Source of the DNA: Platynereis dumerilii
Lineage: Eukaryota > Annelida > Polychaeta > Phyllodocida > Nereididae
NCBI GenBank assembly: GCA_026936325.1
Contig: JAPTHN010000001.1
Location: 6,584,560-6,648,559, forward strand
DNA: 64,000 nucleotides
Direction: 5' to 3'
Position 1 is the first letter of the stretch, and the number at the start of each line of letters is the position of its first letter. Both the position numbers and the translations under genes were made by a program. Below are positions 22,901 through 34,103 of this stretch, piece after piece. The notes under the pieces were generated by a model. The model did not search any database. It was given only the letters and a program-made list of their open reading frames with translations, and was not told the DNA's origin.

Positions 22901-23499
22901 TCAGGACTCTGAGTCAGGACTCTTAGTCAGGCCGCTGATTCAGGATGCTTAGTCAGGACGCTGAGTCGGGACGCTGAGTCAGGACGCTGAGTCCGGACTC
23001 TGCGTCAGGACTCTGAGTCAGGACTCTGAGTCAGGCCTCTGAGTCAGGACTCTGCGGGAGGACTCTGAGTCAGGACTGTGAGTCAGGACTCTGCATAAGG
23101 ACTCTGAGTCAGGACTCTGAGTCACGACGATGAGTCACGACGATGAGTCAGGACTCGAGTCAGGACTGTGAGTCAGGAATATGAGTCAGGACTCTCAGTC
23201 AGGACTCTGAGTCAGGCCTTTGAGTCAGGACTCTGAGTCAGGATGCTGAGTCAGGACTCTGAGTCAGGACTCTGAGTCAGGACTCTGAGTCAGGACTCTG
23301 AGTCAGGACTCTGCGTCAGGACTCTGAGGTAGGACTCTGAGTCGCAGTCATGGTGAGGAAACAGAGTCCCCATGTGTTTTCTCAGTCCGTCGGTTGCATC
23401 CATCTGTCCATTGGTCTGTCCATTTACAGGCAAACTTTAGTTGAAAGTAAAGGTAAATTCTTTGTAATTGTCCCTGATGACAATTACCGTTTTCTCTAG
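19980..23499 (+). mobile_element. Family B Helentron-like element, complete
   Basis: Full B structure: palindrome AAGAATTTACC/GGTAAATTCT, leader, TTA/TTC tract, AT-rich part, 13-bp minisatellite, GGTAAATTCTTT, stem GTAATTGTC/GACAATTAC, and CGTTTTCTCTAG. At 3.5 kb it is the longest B copy, the excess being minisatellite. Its AT-rich part is almost identical to the B copy at 51359, including the same 93-codon frame (20235-20516 and 51614-51895), so these two are recent relatives. Confidence 0.8.
21353..23343 (+). repeat. 13-bp minisatellite of B copy 2
   Basis: About 150 units of 13 bp, mainly GAGTCAGGACTCT, GAGTCAGGCATCT and GAGGCAGGACTCT. The GAGTCTCGACTAT blocks typical of other copies are nearly absent. 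Most units carry the AP-1 heptamer TGAGTCA. Confidence 0.9.
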
Positions 23500-23501
23500 T
23501 T

Positions 23502-24873
23502 ATAATCCCCCGCCGCTTGCGGGGGATTATATTGATATTGTTCGTTTTACTATTATTATTCTTTTTATTATTCAGCTCAGGAAAACTGTGATTACTACAA
23601 AACTTTTGGAGATAACATCCTGAAACCTCAAACACAATATGTGACTCCGTTGCGTGCTACTTCCTGCGAAATTTCTTGATCAAATTTCATGATACTAACG
23701 CGTTATTGAGAAAATAAAAAATAAATTTCTGGCAGCGTTTCCAGGAGAACCAAAGGAAATTGGGCTTTGCTGATTTTTTGTAAGATACCTTGACAAAGTT
23801 TCCAGTGCAGAAAGGCGTCTCATGGAAATTTCATGAATAGTTTCAGAGATATGAATTTTTCAAAATTGGATGTCATGAAAATTTTCTAAAATTTTTCTGG
23901 AAAACAGGGAAGGAATGCTCGTAGAAAGCTGAAAATGGGTACATTTACAGATGTACCCTAGTGTACCAACTTCACAAAGTTACGGACCGCTCGCACAAAC
24001 GGTCTTGGCACTACGGACGTCCAAAAACCCAATTTTCAAGTGCTCATATCTCGGTCCCTGTTTAAGCTACAGCAAAGTATCACATATCACAAGAAAGGTC
24101 TGTTTCTTAGCTTTCCAATGGTGTATAGCATAATAGTGTCAGACGCCCGACGTACAATCGCGTCGGACATTGAAAATTTCATGTCACTTTTTGCGCCTAA
24201 AAAACCTTTTCGGCTCAAAAAATTGATGAAATTCTTCATGCAGGTTCATGAATATTTTATGTGGGATACCCATATCAGCCCTCCATATTGTCCCCAAAGA
24301 TCAATTACCTACATCAAATAGTTTTTCCTGGAGAAATTTTTGAATTTCAAAATTGAAATGTACATTGCTCCGCTTCTGGTTATTCAAATTTCATGAAATT
24401 AAAACCAAAAGATGCTTAAAATTATGGCCTTTACTGTCCTCCAAGGAAATACACCTCTACTGAATAGCCAATTTCAAATAAATGATTTTATATATTCAAT
24501 TATAACTCATGAACTATTGTTTCAGATCACTTAAAACTGAATGTACATGTTGCTAATTTTTTACCCTATTTTGTGGTATAAGGCCATCCTCATATCTCCA
24601 ATACTTTGCTGGTAAAATAAAGCTAAAAAAATTATTCACAGATGCATGTAAGTCATATACTGTCTCACTGCCACCTTTCCCAGCAGCTGACCTTGTGCCT
24701 GCCACGACATTTCATAGGCATATGCACCAGCAAGATTACTACGTTCATACATGGTATGAAGAATTCATCATGACGGATATGAACTTGAAGGACGGAGTAA
24801 GCAGGGCAGGGGAGATAAGGGGGGGCGCGGGGGATTATCCGATATTGCCGTACGGCAATATCAGTTATACTAG
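23502..24873 (+). mobile_element. Family E Helentron-like element, complete and uninterrupted
   Basis: The only E copy here that keeps palindrome and body together. It has AATCCCCCG...GGGGGATT, the leader ATATTGATATTGTTCG, a TTA/TTC tract, and the body beginning CAGCTCAGGAAAACTG. It ends in a purine-rich tract, CGGGGGATT, the hairpin GATATTGCC...GGCAATATC and AGTTATACTAG. At 1.37 kb it is the reference for family E. Frames at 24040-24321 and 24695-24994 are open but of doubtful meaning. Confidence 0.8.
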
Positions 24874-26317
24874 TTATTATTATTATTGCAGTCAGGAAAA
24901 CTGTGATTACTGCAAAACTATAAGAGATAACATCCTGATACCTCAAACACATTATGTGACTCCATTGCGCGCTACTGCTCACGAAATTTCATGATCAAAT
25001 TTCAAGACACTTTTGATTTATGAGGAAAATACAAAAAAAATTTCCGGCGCAGGTTTCTGAGAACCTAAGCATAACTGAGACCTGTTGATTTTTTGTAAGA
25101 TACCTTGACAAAGTCTCCAGTGCAGAAAGGCGTCCTGTGGAGATTTCATGAATAAATTTCAAGATATGATTTTTTGAAAATTGGACATCCCGAAAATTTA
25201 TGAAAAATTTTCTGAAAAACAGGGAAGGAATGCTCGTAGAAAGCTGAAAATGGGTATACTTACAGACCTACTCTAGTGTACTAACTTCACAAAGTTACGG
25301 ACCGCTCGGCCAAACGGTCTCGGAGCTACGGATGCACAAAAACTCAAACTTCAAGTGGCCATATCTCGGTCCCTATTGCAGATACAGACTAGTTTCACAT
25401 ATCACAAGAAAGGTCTGTTTCTCAGCTTTCCAATGATGTATAGCATGATAGTATCAGACGCGCGGCGTAGAATCGCGTCAGACATTGAAAATTTGTTGTC
25501 ACTTTTTGCACCTTTCGAAAAGTTTTTGGCTTAAAATCCAATGAAGTTCTTGGTCAATGTCCATGAATATTTTTTCCCTAATACCCTTGTGGGGCCTCCA
25601 TACTGTCCTAAAAGGACATTTGACTACATCAAGTGGTTTCTGCCACAGAATTTTTTGTATTTCAAAATTGAAATGCACATAGCTCAGCTTCTACTCGTTC
25701 AAATTTCATGATATTAACTCCAAAAAATGCATAAAATTATGACCTACGCTGAACTGCACGGGCATACAGCTCATAGTAATACTCAATTTTACAATGATGA
25801 TTTCACATTTGCAATTATAACTCATGCATTAATGTTCCGAATCAATTAAAACTGAAATTACATGCTGCTTATTTTTTGCCCTATTTTGTGGTATAATCCT
25901 AGCTTACCAGTCTTTTTTCCTTTGCCTTGAAAAAAAAGTTTAAAAATAATTCACAGATGCATCTTAGTCTGCTGTCGGGGCCATTCTGCCTCACTGCCAG
26001 GTTTTGCTCCCAAGCAGCAGCATTACGCCATGCAAAGAGCAGCATACTCAAACACGGTCATCAACAACAGGGCACAGGCTTAGGCCTATCATGACAGGGT
26101 TATAATATACATTGAAGGGAAAGGACTTTGTAAGCGTTGGCTGATAGGCCATATGTCCTCTATTTTTGCACTTAAAAACCTTAATAGTATGAGCAGACAG
26201 GCATATTCATACAAATTATTGAAGTGAATTGAAACAGGAGAATAAGCGGGGCTAGGGTCAAACGGGGCCCGCGGGGGATTATCCGATATTGCCGTACGGC
26301 AATATCAGTTATACTAG
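24874..26317 (+). mobile_element. Family E body and 3' end (5' end at 10693)
   Basis: After a TTATTATTATTATT tract, a diverged E body (CAGTCAGGAAAACTG) runs to the E 3' hairpin and CTAG with no palindrome of its own. Bracket order pairs it with the E 5' end at 10693, which makes A, B and E (10761-24873) insertions in its TTA tract. The 3' portion (CGGGCCCGCGGGGGATT) resembles the copy ending at 50025. Confidence 0.65.
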
Positions 26318-26325
26318 TTATTATT

Positions 26326-26475
26326 ATAATCCCCCGCCGCTTGCGGGGGATTATATTGATATTGTTCGTTTTACTATTATTATAATCCCCCGCCGCTTGC
26401 GGGCGGGGGATTATATTGATATTGTTCGTTTTACTATTATTATAATCCCCCGCTCGCGCAGCGGCGGGGGATTAT
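26326..26475 (+). mobile_element. Three consecutive orphan family E 5' ends
   Basis: Three E palindromes begin at 26326, 26382 and 26442, each followed by ATATTGATATTGTTCG and a TTA tract and then the next palindrome, with no bodies. The stems differ (plain, longer GC stem, CTCGCGCAGCGG), so this is not a simple tandem duplication. Bracket order assigns their bodies to 50026-51356, 48580-50025 and 27513-28850. Confidence 0.65.
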
Positions 26476-26517
26476 ATTGATATTGTTCGTTTTATTATTA
26501 TTATTATTATTATTATA

Positions 26518-27512
26518 AATTCCCCCGTTAGGGGAATTTATATTGTTTTTGTTCGGTTTTTTTTTTCAGCATCTTATTCTTTGTTTTTTGTTCTTCTTTT
26601 TATTTTTCGTCAACATTTTGACAGGCTGTATTTCAGAAACTATTTGCAATAACTACATGAAAGCAAAGGGGCATTTTGCTTTTTGTAAACAATTTTATGG
26701 ACTGTAATAATATAGTGTCATTTCCAGTTTGCTGGTAATTACGCAGCAAATTGATAAAAAATTTGTGTTCACGGTTTTGGCAAAACCGCTCAAGGAAAAT
26801 CCACATTATTTTAACACAATAATCTCTAAAGATATACGCAGTGCGGAAAGGAGGCTTTTGGCAATATCGTAAAAAGTTTTTTTTATATGAATTTTTCAAA
26901 TAAGGGAATTCCCGAAATTGCCACTTAAATTTTTCCAAAAGCTAGGAAGAAATGCTCCAATCAAGCTGACATTGCATGCTGTTACAGTCATACTATAGTG
27001 TAACAATCCCCTAGAATTTCAACTTTCTAGCGTTAACGGTATCGGCGCTATAGCACCACAAAAAGCCTATTTTTCAAACGCCGATAACTCGGCTCCTATT
27101 AAAGCTACAGAAAAATAAAAAATACCACTAGAAAGCTCTGTTTCTTAGCTTTCACATGGTATATAGCATTCTACTGTAGCGCCGTCCGTTCAAAATCGCG
27201 ATGGACCCTGAAAATTTTATCTCACTTTTTTCATCCCCAAATGCTTCTTATGGCTGGAAACACTTTTTCCTGGCCATATGCCAATTTCATCGCTACTCAT
27301 ACTTCACTGGCTGCACATTTTCTTTGTTGAAATAAATGCTGACCCAATTACATTTCTGTGTGAATCATCGGATGGGGAAGGTAGAAGGGAAGGGGCAGGG
27401 GATGTAAGGGGGCAGGGGGATGTAAGGGGGCAGGGGGATGTAAGGGGGCAGAGGAGAGGAAGGGAAAGGGGGAATTTATCTTTGTAATTGTGCACAATTA
27501 CAGGTGTACTAG
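26518..27512 (+). mobile_element. Family A Helentron-like element, complete
   Basis: Palindrome AAATTCCCCC...GGGGAATTT, leader ATTGTTTTTGTTCG, A body, three GGGGGATGTAAGGGGCA-type repeats in the purine tract, GGGGGAATTT, hairpin GTAATTGTGCACAATTAC, and CTAG. It sits in the TTA tract behind the third orphan E 5' end. Confidence 0.8.
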
Positions 27513-28850
27513 TTATTATTATTATTCTTATTATTATTCAGCTCAGAAAAAGTGTGTTTACTTCAAAACTATTACAGATACTGTTTTACAAGTCAAGCGT
27601 AATTATGCGACTCCATTGCGTGCTACTTTACACGAAATTTCATGATCAAATTTCATGACACTTATGAGTTATGAGGAAAATATAAAAAAAATTTCCGGCG
27701 CAGGTTTCTGAGAACCTAAGCATAACTGAGACCTGTTGATTTTTTCTAAGATACCTTGACTAAGTCTTCAGGTCTGAAAGGCGTCTTGTGAAGATTTCAT
27801 GAATACATTTCAAGATATGATTTTTTGAAAATTGGACATCTCGAAAATTGACTGAAATTTTTTGGAAAAACAGGGAAGGAATGCTCGTAGAGGGCTGAAA
27901 GTAGGTACACTTACAGACCTACCCTAGTGTACCAACTTCACAAAGTTACGGACCGCTCGGACAAACGGTCTGTGTGCTACGGACGCACAAAAACTGAAAC
28001 TTCAAGTGGCCATATCTCAGTCCCTATTGCAGCTACAGACTAGTTTTACATATCACAAGAAAGGTCTGTTTCTCAGCTTTCCAATGGTGTATAGCATAAT
28101 AGTGTCAGACGCGCGGCGTAGAATCGCGTCGGACATTGAAAATTTCATGTCACTTTTTAGGCCCAAAAAACCTTTTCGGCTCAAAAAGTCAATGTAATTC
28201 TTCATGCACGTCCATCATTATTTTATGTGGGCTACCCATGTCAGCCCTCCATACTGTCCCCAAAGATCAATTATCTACATCAAATAGTTTTTCCTAGAGA
28301 ATTTTTTTCATTTCAAAATTGAAATGTACATAGCTCAGCTTCTGGTTGTTCAAATTTCATGAAATTAATACCAAAAGATGCGTAAAATTATGGCCTTTAC
28401 TGTCCCTCAAGGGAATCTACCTCTCCTGAATAGCCAATTTCAAATAAATGATTTTATATATTCAATTATAACTCATGAACTATTGTTTCAGATCACTTAA
28501 ATCTGAATGTACATGTTGCTAATTTTTTGCCCTATTTTGTGGTATAAGGGCATCCTCCTATCTCCAATACCTTGCTGGTAAAATAGAGCTAAAAAAATAA
28601 TTCACAGATGCATGTTAGTCAGCCATCGGGTATATACTGTCTCACTGCCACCTTTCCCAGCAGCTGACCTTGTGCCTGCCACGACATTTCATAGGCATAT
28701 GCACCAGCAAGATTACTACGTTCATACATGGTATGAAGAATTCATCATGACGGCCATGAACTGGAAGGAGGGAGTAAGCAGGGCAGGGGAGACAAGGGGG
28801 GGCGCGGGGGATTATCCGATATTGCCGTACGGCAATATCAGTTATACTAG
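27513..28850 (+). mobile_element. Family E body and 3' end (5' end at 26442)
   Basis: A TTATTATTATTATTC tract and typical E body ending in the E 3' hairpin and CTAG. Its 3' half is close to the copy at 50026-51356 (same region near 28612 and 51118). No palindrome of its own. Confidence 0.7.
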
Positions 28851-28852
28851 TT

Positions 28853-28881
28853 ATAATCCCCCGCCGCGAGCGGGGGATTAT
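28853..28881 (+). mobile_element. Family E 5' end (body at 30876)
   Basis: Palindrome AATCCCCCGCCGCGAGCGGG plus GGATT, the E leader and TTATTATTATTAT, then a D element. The E body resumes immediately after the D element. Confidence 0.65.
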
Positions 28882-28913
28882 ATTGATATTGTTCGTTTTA
28901 TTATTATTATTAT

Positions 28914-30875
28914 GAATTCCCCGTAGGGGAATTCATCTTGTTATTGCTGATTTTGTTATTATTATTATTATTATTTTTCTACGGCCTTCAAAAAAAATTT
29001 TTGAAAGGCAGATTATGAGAACAGTGATCAAAATAACACAAAATGGATAGAACCTCCTTACAGATTGACAGAAACACTATTATCAGAGGTAATTGCATGG
29101 TGAAATTACTTCTCAGTGCGACGCAATTCCAGAATTTTTTTTAAATATTGTATTCACCGTTTCTCATAAACTAAGACAGATAAAGTCATGGGAATTTTTT
29201 TCAAAATACCTCAGACACTTATCCAGTGCAGAAAGGAGCCTGACGAAATTACGTTGAAAAAATTCCAAGTTATGATTTTTTGTAAAAACGGAATTCCGAA
29301 AAAAGGAATTTCAACCTTCAGAAAACAAGGAAGGAATACTCAGATCAAGCTGAATTTATATGTGCATGCAGCCCTTATCTAGTCTAACAATCCCACAAAA
29401 TTTTGTTGTCATCGCGTAAACGGTATCGGCGCTATGGCCGCACAAAAACTCAATATTCAATTGCCGATATCTCGGTTGCTATTAAAGCTACAGAAAAAAT
29501 AAAAACACCATCAGAAAGTTCAGTTTCTCCTCTTTTAGATGATATATAGCATTTTACCTTTTAAGGAAGTTTTTATATCTCGCGTAAGACATTGAAAATT
29601 TCATGTCTGTTTTTGGGCTCATCAAAACTTTTGGGCCCAAAAAAACTATGAAGCTAGTCATGGATGTTCCTGAATATTTTTTTACAGGTACCCACTATGA
29701 GCCTGCATGATGTCTCCAAAGGAAAAATTTCTACTTCAAGTACTTTTTCCTTGAGAATTTTTTGAATTTCAAAATTGCAATGTAAATTGCTCAGCTTCTA
29801 CTCATTCAAATTTCATGAAATTAGCACCAAAAAATGTGTAAAATGATGGCTTTTTGTGTGCTACAAGGGCTTATAGCTGTTAGCAATAGCCAATTTTACA
29901 TGTATGATTTTACATATTCAATAATAACTCAATAAGTATTCATTAAAAATCAATTACAACTAATTTGATATATTGCTAATTTTTGGGCTTATTTTACCAT
30001 TTAAGCACAATTTTCTACTTCAAGTACTTTTTCCTTGAGAATTTTTTTAATTTCAAAATTGAAATGTAGATTCCTCAGCTTCTACTTATTCAAATTTCAT
30101 GTACTTAACACCAAAAACTGCATAAAATTATGGCCTTTTATGTGCTCCAAGGGCATAAACCTCTTGCTGGTAGCCAATTTTACATTAGCAATTTCATATA
30201 TCCAATTTAAACTCATTAAGTATTCATTAAAATCAATTAAGAATAATTTGACTTATTGCTAATTTTTTGCCTTATTTTTCCATGTAAGCACATGTTCCTA
30301 CCTTGAATTTTTTTATCCTATTTAAACTCTTCCAATAATGTTTCAAATCACCTAAAATTGATATGATATGTTGCTTATTTGTTGCCCTATTGTTTGCAAA
30401 TAACCTCATATTTTTTCCATTAAATTTATAATTAAATTATAACTTGTCAAATACTGCTGCAAATCACTTTAAACTAATTTGACATGATGCTGACTGCTTG
30501 CCCTCTGTATGTATGTAAGCACATCTTCCTACCTCTTATGGTTTGTCCATAACAAATCATTAGGGTTAGGCTTTCATCAAAGTTAGACTTACGCTTCAGT
30601 CCAATTGTATTGCTTTCAGGGTGGTATCAACTCTAGCTAAGCGCTATATGAATCTGTCCAACTCTACACTTCCATGGACTACATAGCGTCCAAAACAGGC
30701 CTGGCCATGGAATACAGATGAGGGCATGGAATGGAAGGGCATGCAAGAGGGTTGAGTGCAAAGCAAGGGAATGGAAGGGAAGGAAAGGAAAGGAAGGGGG
30801 GGGTAAAGAGGGAGGGAATACGGGGGAGGGGAATTCATATCTTAAAATTGCTGTGCAATTTTAATTATTCTCTAG
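28914..30875 (+). mobile_element. Family D Helentron-like element, complete
   Basis: Palindrome GAATTCCCC/GGGGAATTC with leader ATCTTGTTATTGCTG and a TTA tract, body beginning TTTTTCTACGGCC, a purine tract, and GGGGAATTC. It ends in the hairpin AAAATTGC-TGT-GCAATTTT and AATTATTCTCTAG. At 1.96 kb it is nearly identical in its body to 39751-41664. A telomere-like TTAGGGTTAGG motif lies near 30560. An internal stretch around 29720-30060 repeats at 30010-30300 (a partial tandem duplication of about 290 bp). Non-coding. Confidence 0.75.
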
Positions 30876-32186
30876 TTATTCTTATTATTATTATTCTTAT
30901 TATTCAGCTCAGGAAAACTGTGATTACTTCAAAACTATTTGAGATATTGGTTTACAAGTGAAGGGTAATATGCAACTCCATTGCGTGCTACTTTACACGA
31001 AATTTCATGATCAAATTTCGTGACACTTATGAGTTATGAGGAAAATAAAAATAAAATTTCCGGCGCAGGTTTCTCAGAACCTAAGCATAACTGAGACCTG
31101 TTGATTTTTTCTAAGATACCTTGACAAAGTCTCCAGTGCAGAAAGGCATCTCGTGGAGATTTCATGAACACATTTCAAGATATGATTTTTTGAAAATTGG
31201 ACATCCCGAAAATTGACTGCTTTTTTTTTGAAAAACAGGGAAGGAATGCACGTAGAAAGCTGAAAGTAGGTATACTTACAGACCTACCCTAGTGTACCAA
31301 CTTCACAAAGTTACGGACCCCTCGCACAAACGGTCTCGGCGCTACGGACGTCCAAAAACGCAATTTTCAAGTGGCCCTATCTCGGTCCCTATTTAAGCTA
31401 CAACAAAGTGTTACATATCACAAGAAAGGTCTGTTTGTCAGCTTTCCAATGATGTATAACATAATAGTGTCAGACGCACGGCGTAGAATCGCGTCAGACA
31501 TTGAAAATTTGTTGTCACTTTTTGGGCCTATCAAAACGTTTTCTCTCAAAAAGTGCATGAAGAACTTCATGGATGTTCATCAATGATTTATGCAGGCTAC
31601 CCAGGTTGGGCCTCCATATTGTGCCAAAAGGAAATTTGCCTACATCAAATACTTTTTCCTAGAGAATTTTTCTAATTTCAAAATTGAAACATAAATTGCT
31701 CTGGTTATAATCGTTCAAATCTTATGAAATCAACACCAAAAAATGTGTTAAATTACGCCCTCTACCAAGCTACAGGATATCTTCCTCTTACCTTTAACCA
31801 ATTTTACACATAACATTTTATATATTCAATTATAACTCATTCATTATTTATCAAAATCAATTAAAACTCATTTGTCATGTTCCTAATTTTTTGCTCTATT
31901 TTTGCATGTAAGCACAGCTCCATAACTTGCATGGTTTGTCTACAATAACCCATTAGGGTTAGGGTTTCACCTATCATTCACTGCAAATGTATTGCTTTGA
32001 GGGTGGTACCGCTGGCCACCAAGAACAGGTCTCCATGCCAAGCGATGTCTGATTTCAATATATGAGCCTCTTAAAGAATTCATCATGAAGGCCATGAACT
32101 GGTTGAAGGGAGTAAGCAGGGCAAGGGAGACAGGGGGGGCGCGGGGATTATCCGATATTGCCGTACGGCAATATCAGTTATACTAG
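30876..32186 (+). mobile_element. Family E body and 3' end, chimeric (5' end at 28853)
   Basis: The first part is standard E. From about 31550 the sequence follows the C copy at 44543 (TGAAGAACTTCATGGATGTT, CAGGTTGGGCCTCCATATTG), including the TTAGGGTTAGGG motif near 31953 that E bodies otherwise lack. It then returns to an E-type purine tract, 3' hairpin and CTAG. A mosaic element. Confidence 0.65.
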
Positions 32187-32188
32187 TT

Positions 32189-32212
32189 AAGAACTTCCCG
32201 TAGGGAAGTTCT
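32189..32212 (+). mobile_element. Family C 5' end (body at 46963)
   Basis: Palindrome AAGAACTTCCC/GGGAAGTTCTT, leader ATTGATATTGTACG and a TTATTC tract, followed by a D 5' end rather than a C body. Bracket matching pairs it with the C body ending at 48579. Confidence 0.6.
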
Positions 32213-32256
32213 TATTGATATTGTACGTATTCTTATTATTATTCTTTATTTATTAT

Positions 32257-32277
32257 GAATTCCCCGTAGGGGAATTC
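32257..32277 (+). mobile_element. Family D 5' end (body at 39751)
   Basis: Palindrome GAATTCCCC/GGGGAATTC with leader ATCTTGTTATTGCTG and GTTATTATTAT, followed by another D 5' end. Paired by bracket order with the D body ending at 41664, which begins with the same TTTTTCTACGGCC. Confidence 0.6.
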
Positions 32278-32308
32278 ATCTTGTTATTGCTGATTTTGTT
32301 ATTATTAT

Positions 32309-34039
32309 GAATTCCCCGTAGGGGAATTCATCTTGTTATTGTTAGTTTTTTTATTATTATTATTATTCTTCTTCTTATTATTTTTCTTCGGCCTTAAAAT
32401 GATTTTTCAAATGACTATTATGAGAAAAGTAATGGAGATACTACAAAAAGGATACAACAGTCATATATGTTGGCTTGATCCCTATTTTTAGAGGTAATTT
32501 CACAGCGGAATTACTTTTCAGTTGTGCGTAATTCCAGAAACTAATTTTTACATTCTTTTCACGGTTTCTCAGAAACTAAGACAGATAGAGGCATGAAATT
32601 TTTTTTCTATATATTTTAGACAGTTATCCATTGCAGAAAGGAGCCTAAAGGAATTCCGTTGAAAAAATTCCAAGTTATGATTTTTTGAAAAAACGGAATT
32701 CCGAAAAATGACATTCCAACCTCCAGAAAACAAGGAAGGAATGCTCAGATTAAGCTGAATTTATATGTACATACAGCCCTACCCTAGTCTAACAATATCA
32801 CAAAATTTTGTTGTTATAACTTTAACGGTATCGGCGCTATGGCTTCACAAAAACACAATTTTCAATCGCCGATATCTCCGTTTCTGTTAAAGCTACAGAA
32901 AAATTAAAAACATCATAAAAAAGTTCAGTTTCTCTTCTTTCAGATGGTGTATAGAACTTTACTGTAGCTTGTTCAGTATAGAATCGCGTCAGACATTGAA
33001 AATTTCATGTCACTTTTTGGGCCTCCGAAAGCCTATTTAGCCCAAAAAAACTATGAAGCTCTCCATGGATGTTCATGTCCATTTTTTATGTGGTACCCAT
33101 TATGGGCCTGCATAATATATCCAAAGGAAATTGTTCTACTTTAAATACTTTTTGCTTGAGAATTTTTTGAATTTCAAAATTGAAATGTGAATTGCTCAGC
33201 TTCTGCTTATGCAAATTTCATGAAATTAACACCAAAAAATGCGTAAAATTATAGTCCTTTGTCAGCTCCAAGGTTTTATGCATTTTCCATATAGCCAATT
33301 TTACATAAGCAATTTCACACATTCAATTGTAACTCATTAATTATTCATTAAAATCAATTAAAACTAATTTCACATATTGCTAATTTTTTGCCCTATTTTT
33401 CCATGTAAGCACAACTTCCTACCATGAATTTTATAATCCAATATTAACTCTTCCAATAATGCTTCAAATCACTTAAAACTGATATGATATGTTACTCATT
33501 TCTTGCCCTATTGTTTGCAAATAAGCACATCTTCCTACCATTAAATTTATTATTCAATTATAACTTGTGCAATACTGTTGCAAATCACTTGAAACTAATT
33601 TGACATGTTGCTGACTGCTTGCCCTGTATGTGTATGTAAGCACAACTTCCTAGCTCTTATGGTTTGTCCATAACAAATCATTAGGGTTAGGGTTTCATCA
33701 AACTTAGGGTTTCGGTTGAGTCAACTTGTATTGCTTTGAGGATGGTACCATTGGTCACCACAAACATTCCTGCATGCTAAGCGCTATATGAGTCAGCAGG
33801 TGCAACTCTATGCTTCCATGGCCTACATAGCGCCCAACACAGGCCTGGGAATAGAATGGAAAGGCAGGGAATGGACGCTGAGGGAACAGATAAGGAGGCA
33901 ATGGAAGATGCCGCAGTGGAAAGGAAGGGTATGGAATAGAAGGGAATGGAAGGCAAGGCAAGGGAGGGTAAATAGGGAGGGAATACGGGGAGGGGAATTC
34001 ATATCTTAAAATTGCTGTGCAATTTTAATTATTCTCTAG
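32309..34039 (+). mobile_element. Family D Helentron-like element, complete
   Basis: D palindrome, leader, TTA tract, body, G/A-rich tract, GGGGAATTC, hairpin AAAATTGC-TGT-GCAATTTT, and CTCTAG. 1.73 kb, more diverged from the other two D copies than they are from each other. Telomere-like motif near 33680. Confidence 0.75.
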
Positions 34040-34044
34040 TTATT

Positions 34045-34068
34045 AAGAACTTCCCGTAGGGAAGTTCT
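34045..34068 (+). mobile_element. Family C 5' end (body at 38137)
   Basis: C palindrome AAGAACTTCCC/GGGAAGTTCTT, leader, and a TTGTTATTATTATT tract into which an F and then a B element are placed. The C body follows at 38137. Confidence 0.6.
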
Positions 34069-34103
34069 TATTGATATTGTACGTATTCTTTGTTATTATT
34101 ATT

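Noticed and set aside
23502-24873. Palindromes as bacterial-type terminators or attachment sites
   Set aside because: Hairpins at fixed positions at both ends of eukaryotic elements with CTAG termini fit Helentron ends; nothing else in the window is prokaryotic.
26326-26475. CRISPR-like spacing of three palindromic repeats
   Set aside because: The palindromes are E 5' ends with different stems and TTA tracts between, within a eukaryotic transposon stack; there is no conserved repeat-spacer unit.
30559-30575. Interstitial telomere or chromosome-fusion site
   Set aside because: Only two TTAGGG units, at a fixed place within repeated elements, so it is an element motif rather than a telomere remnant.
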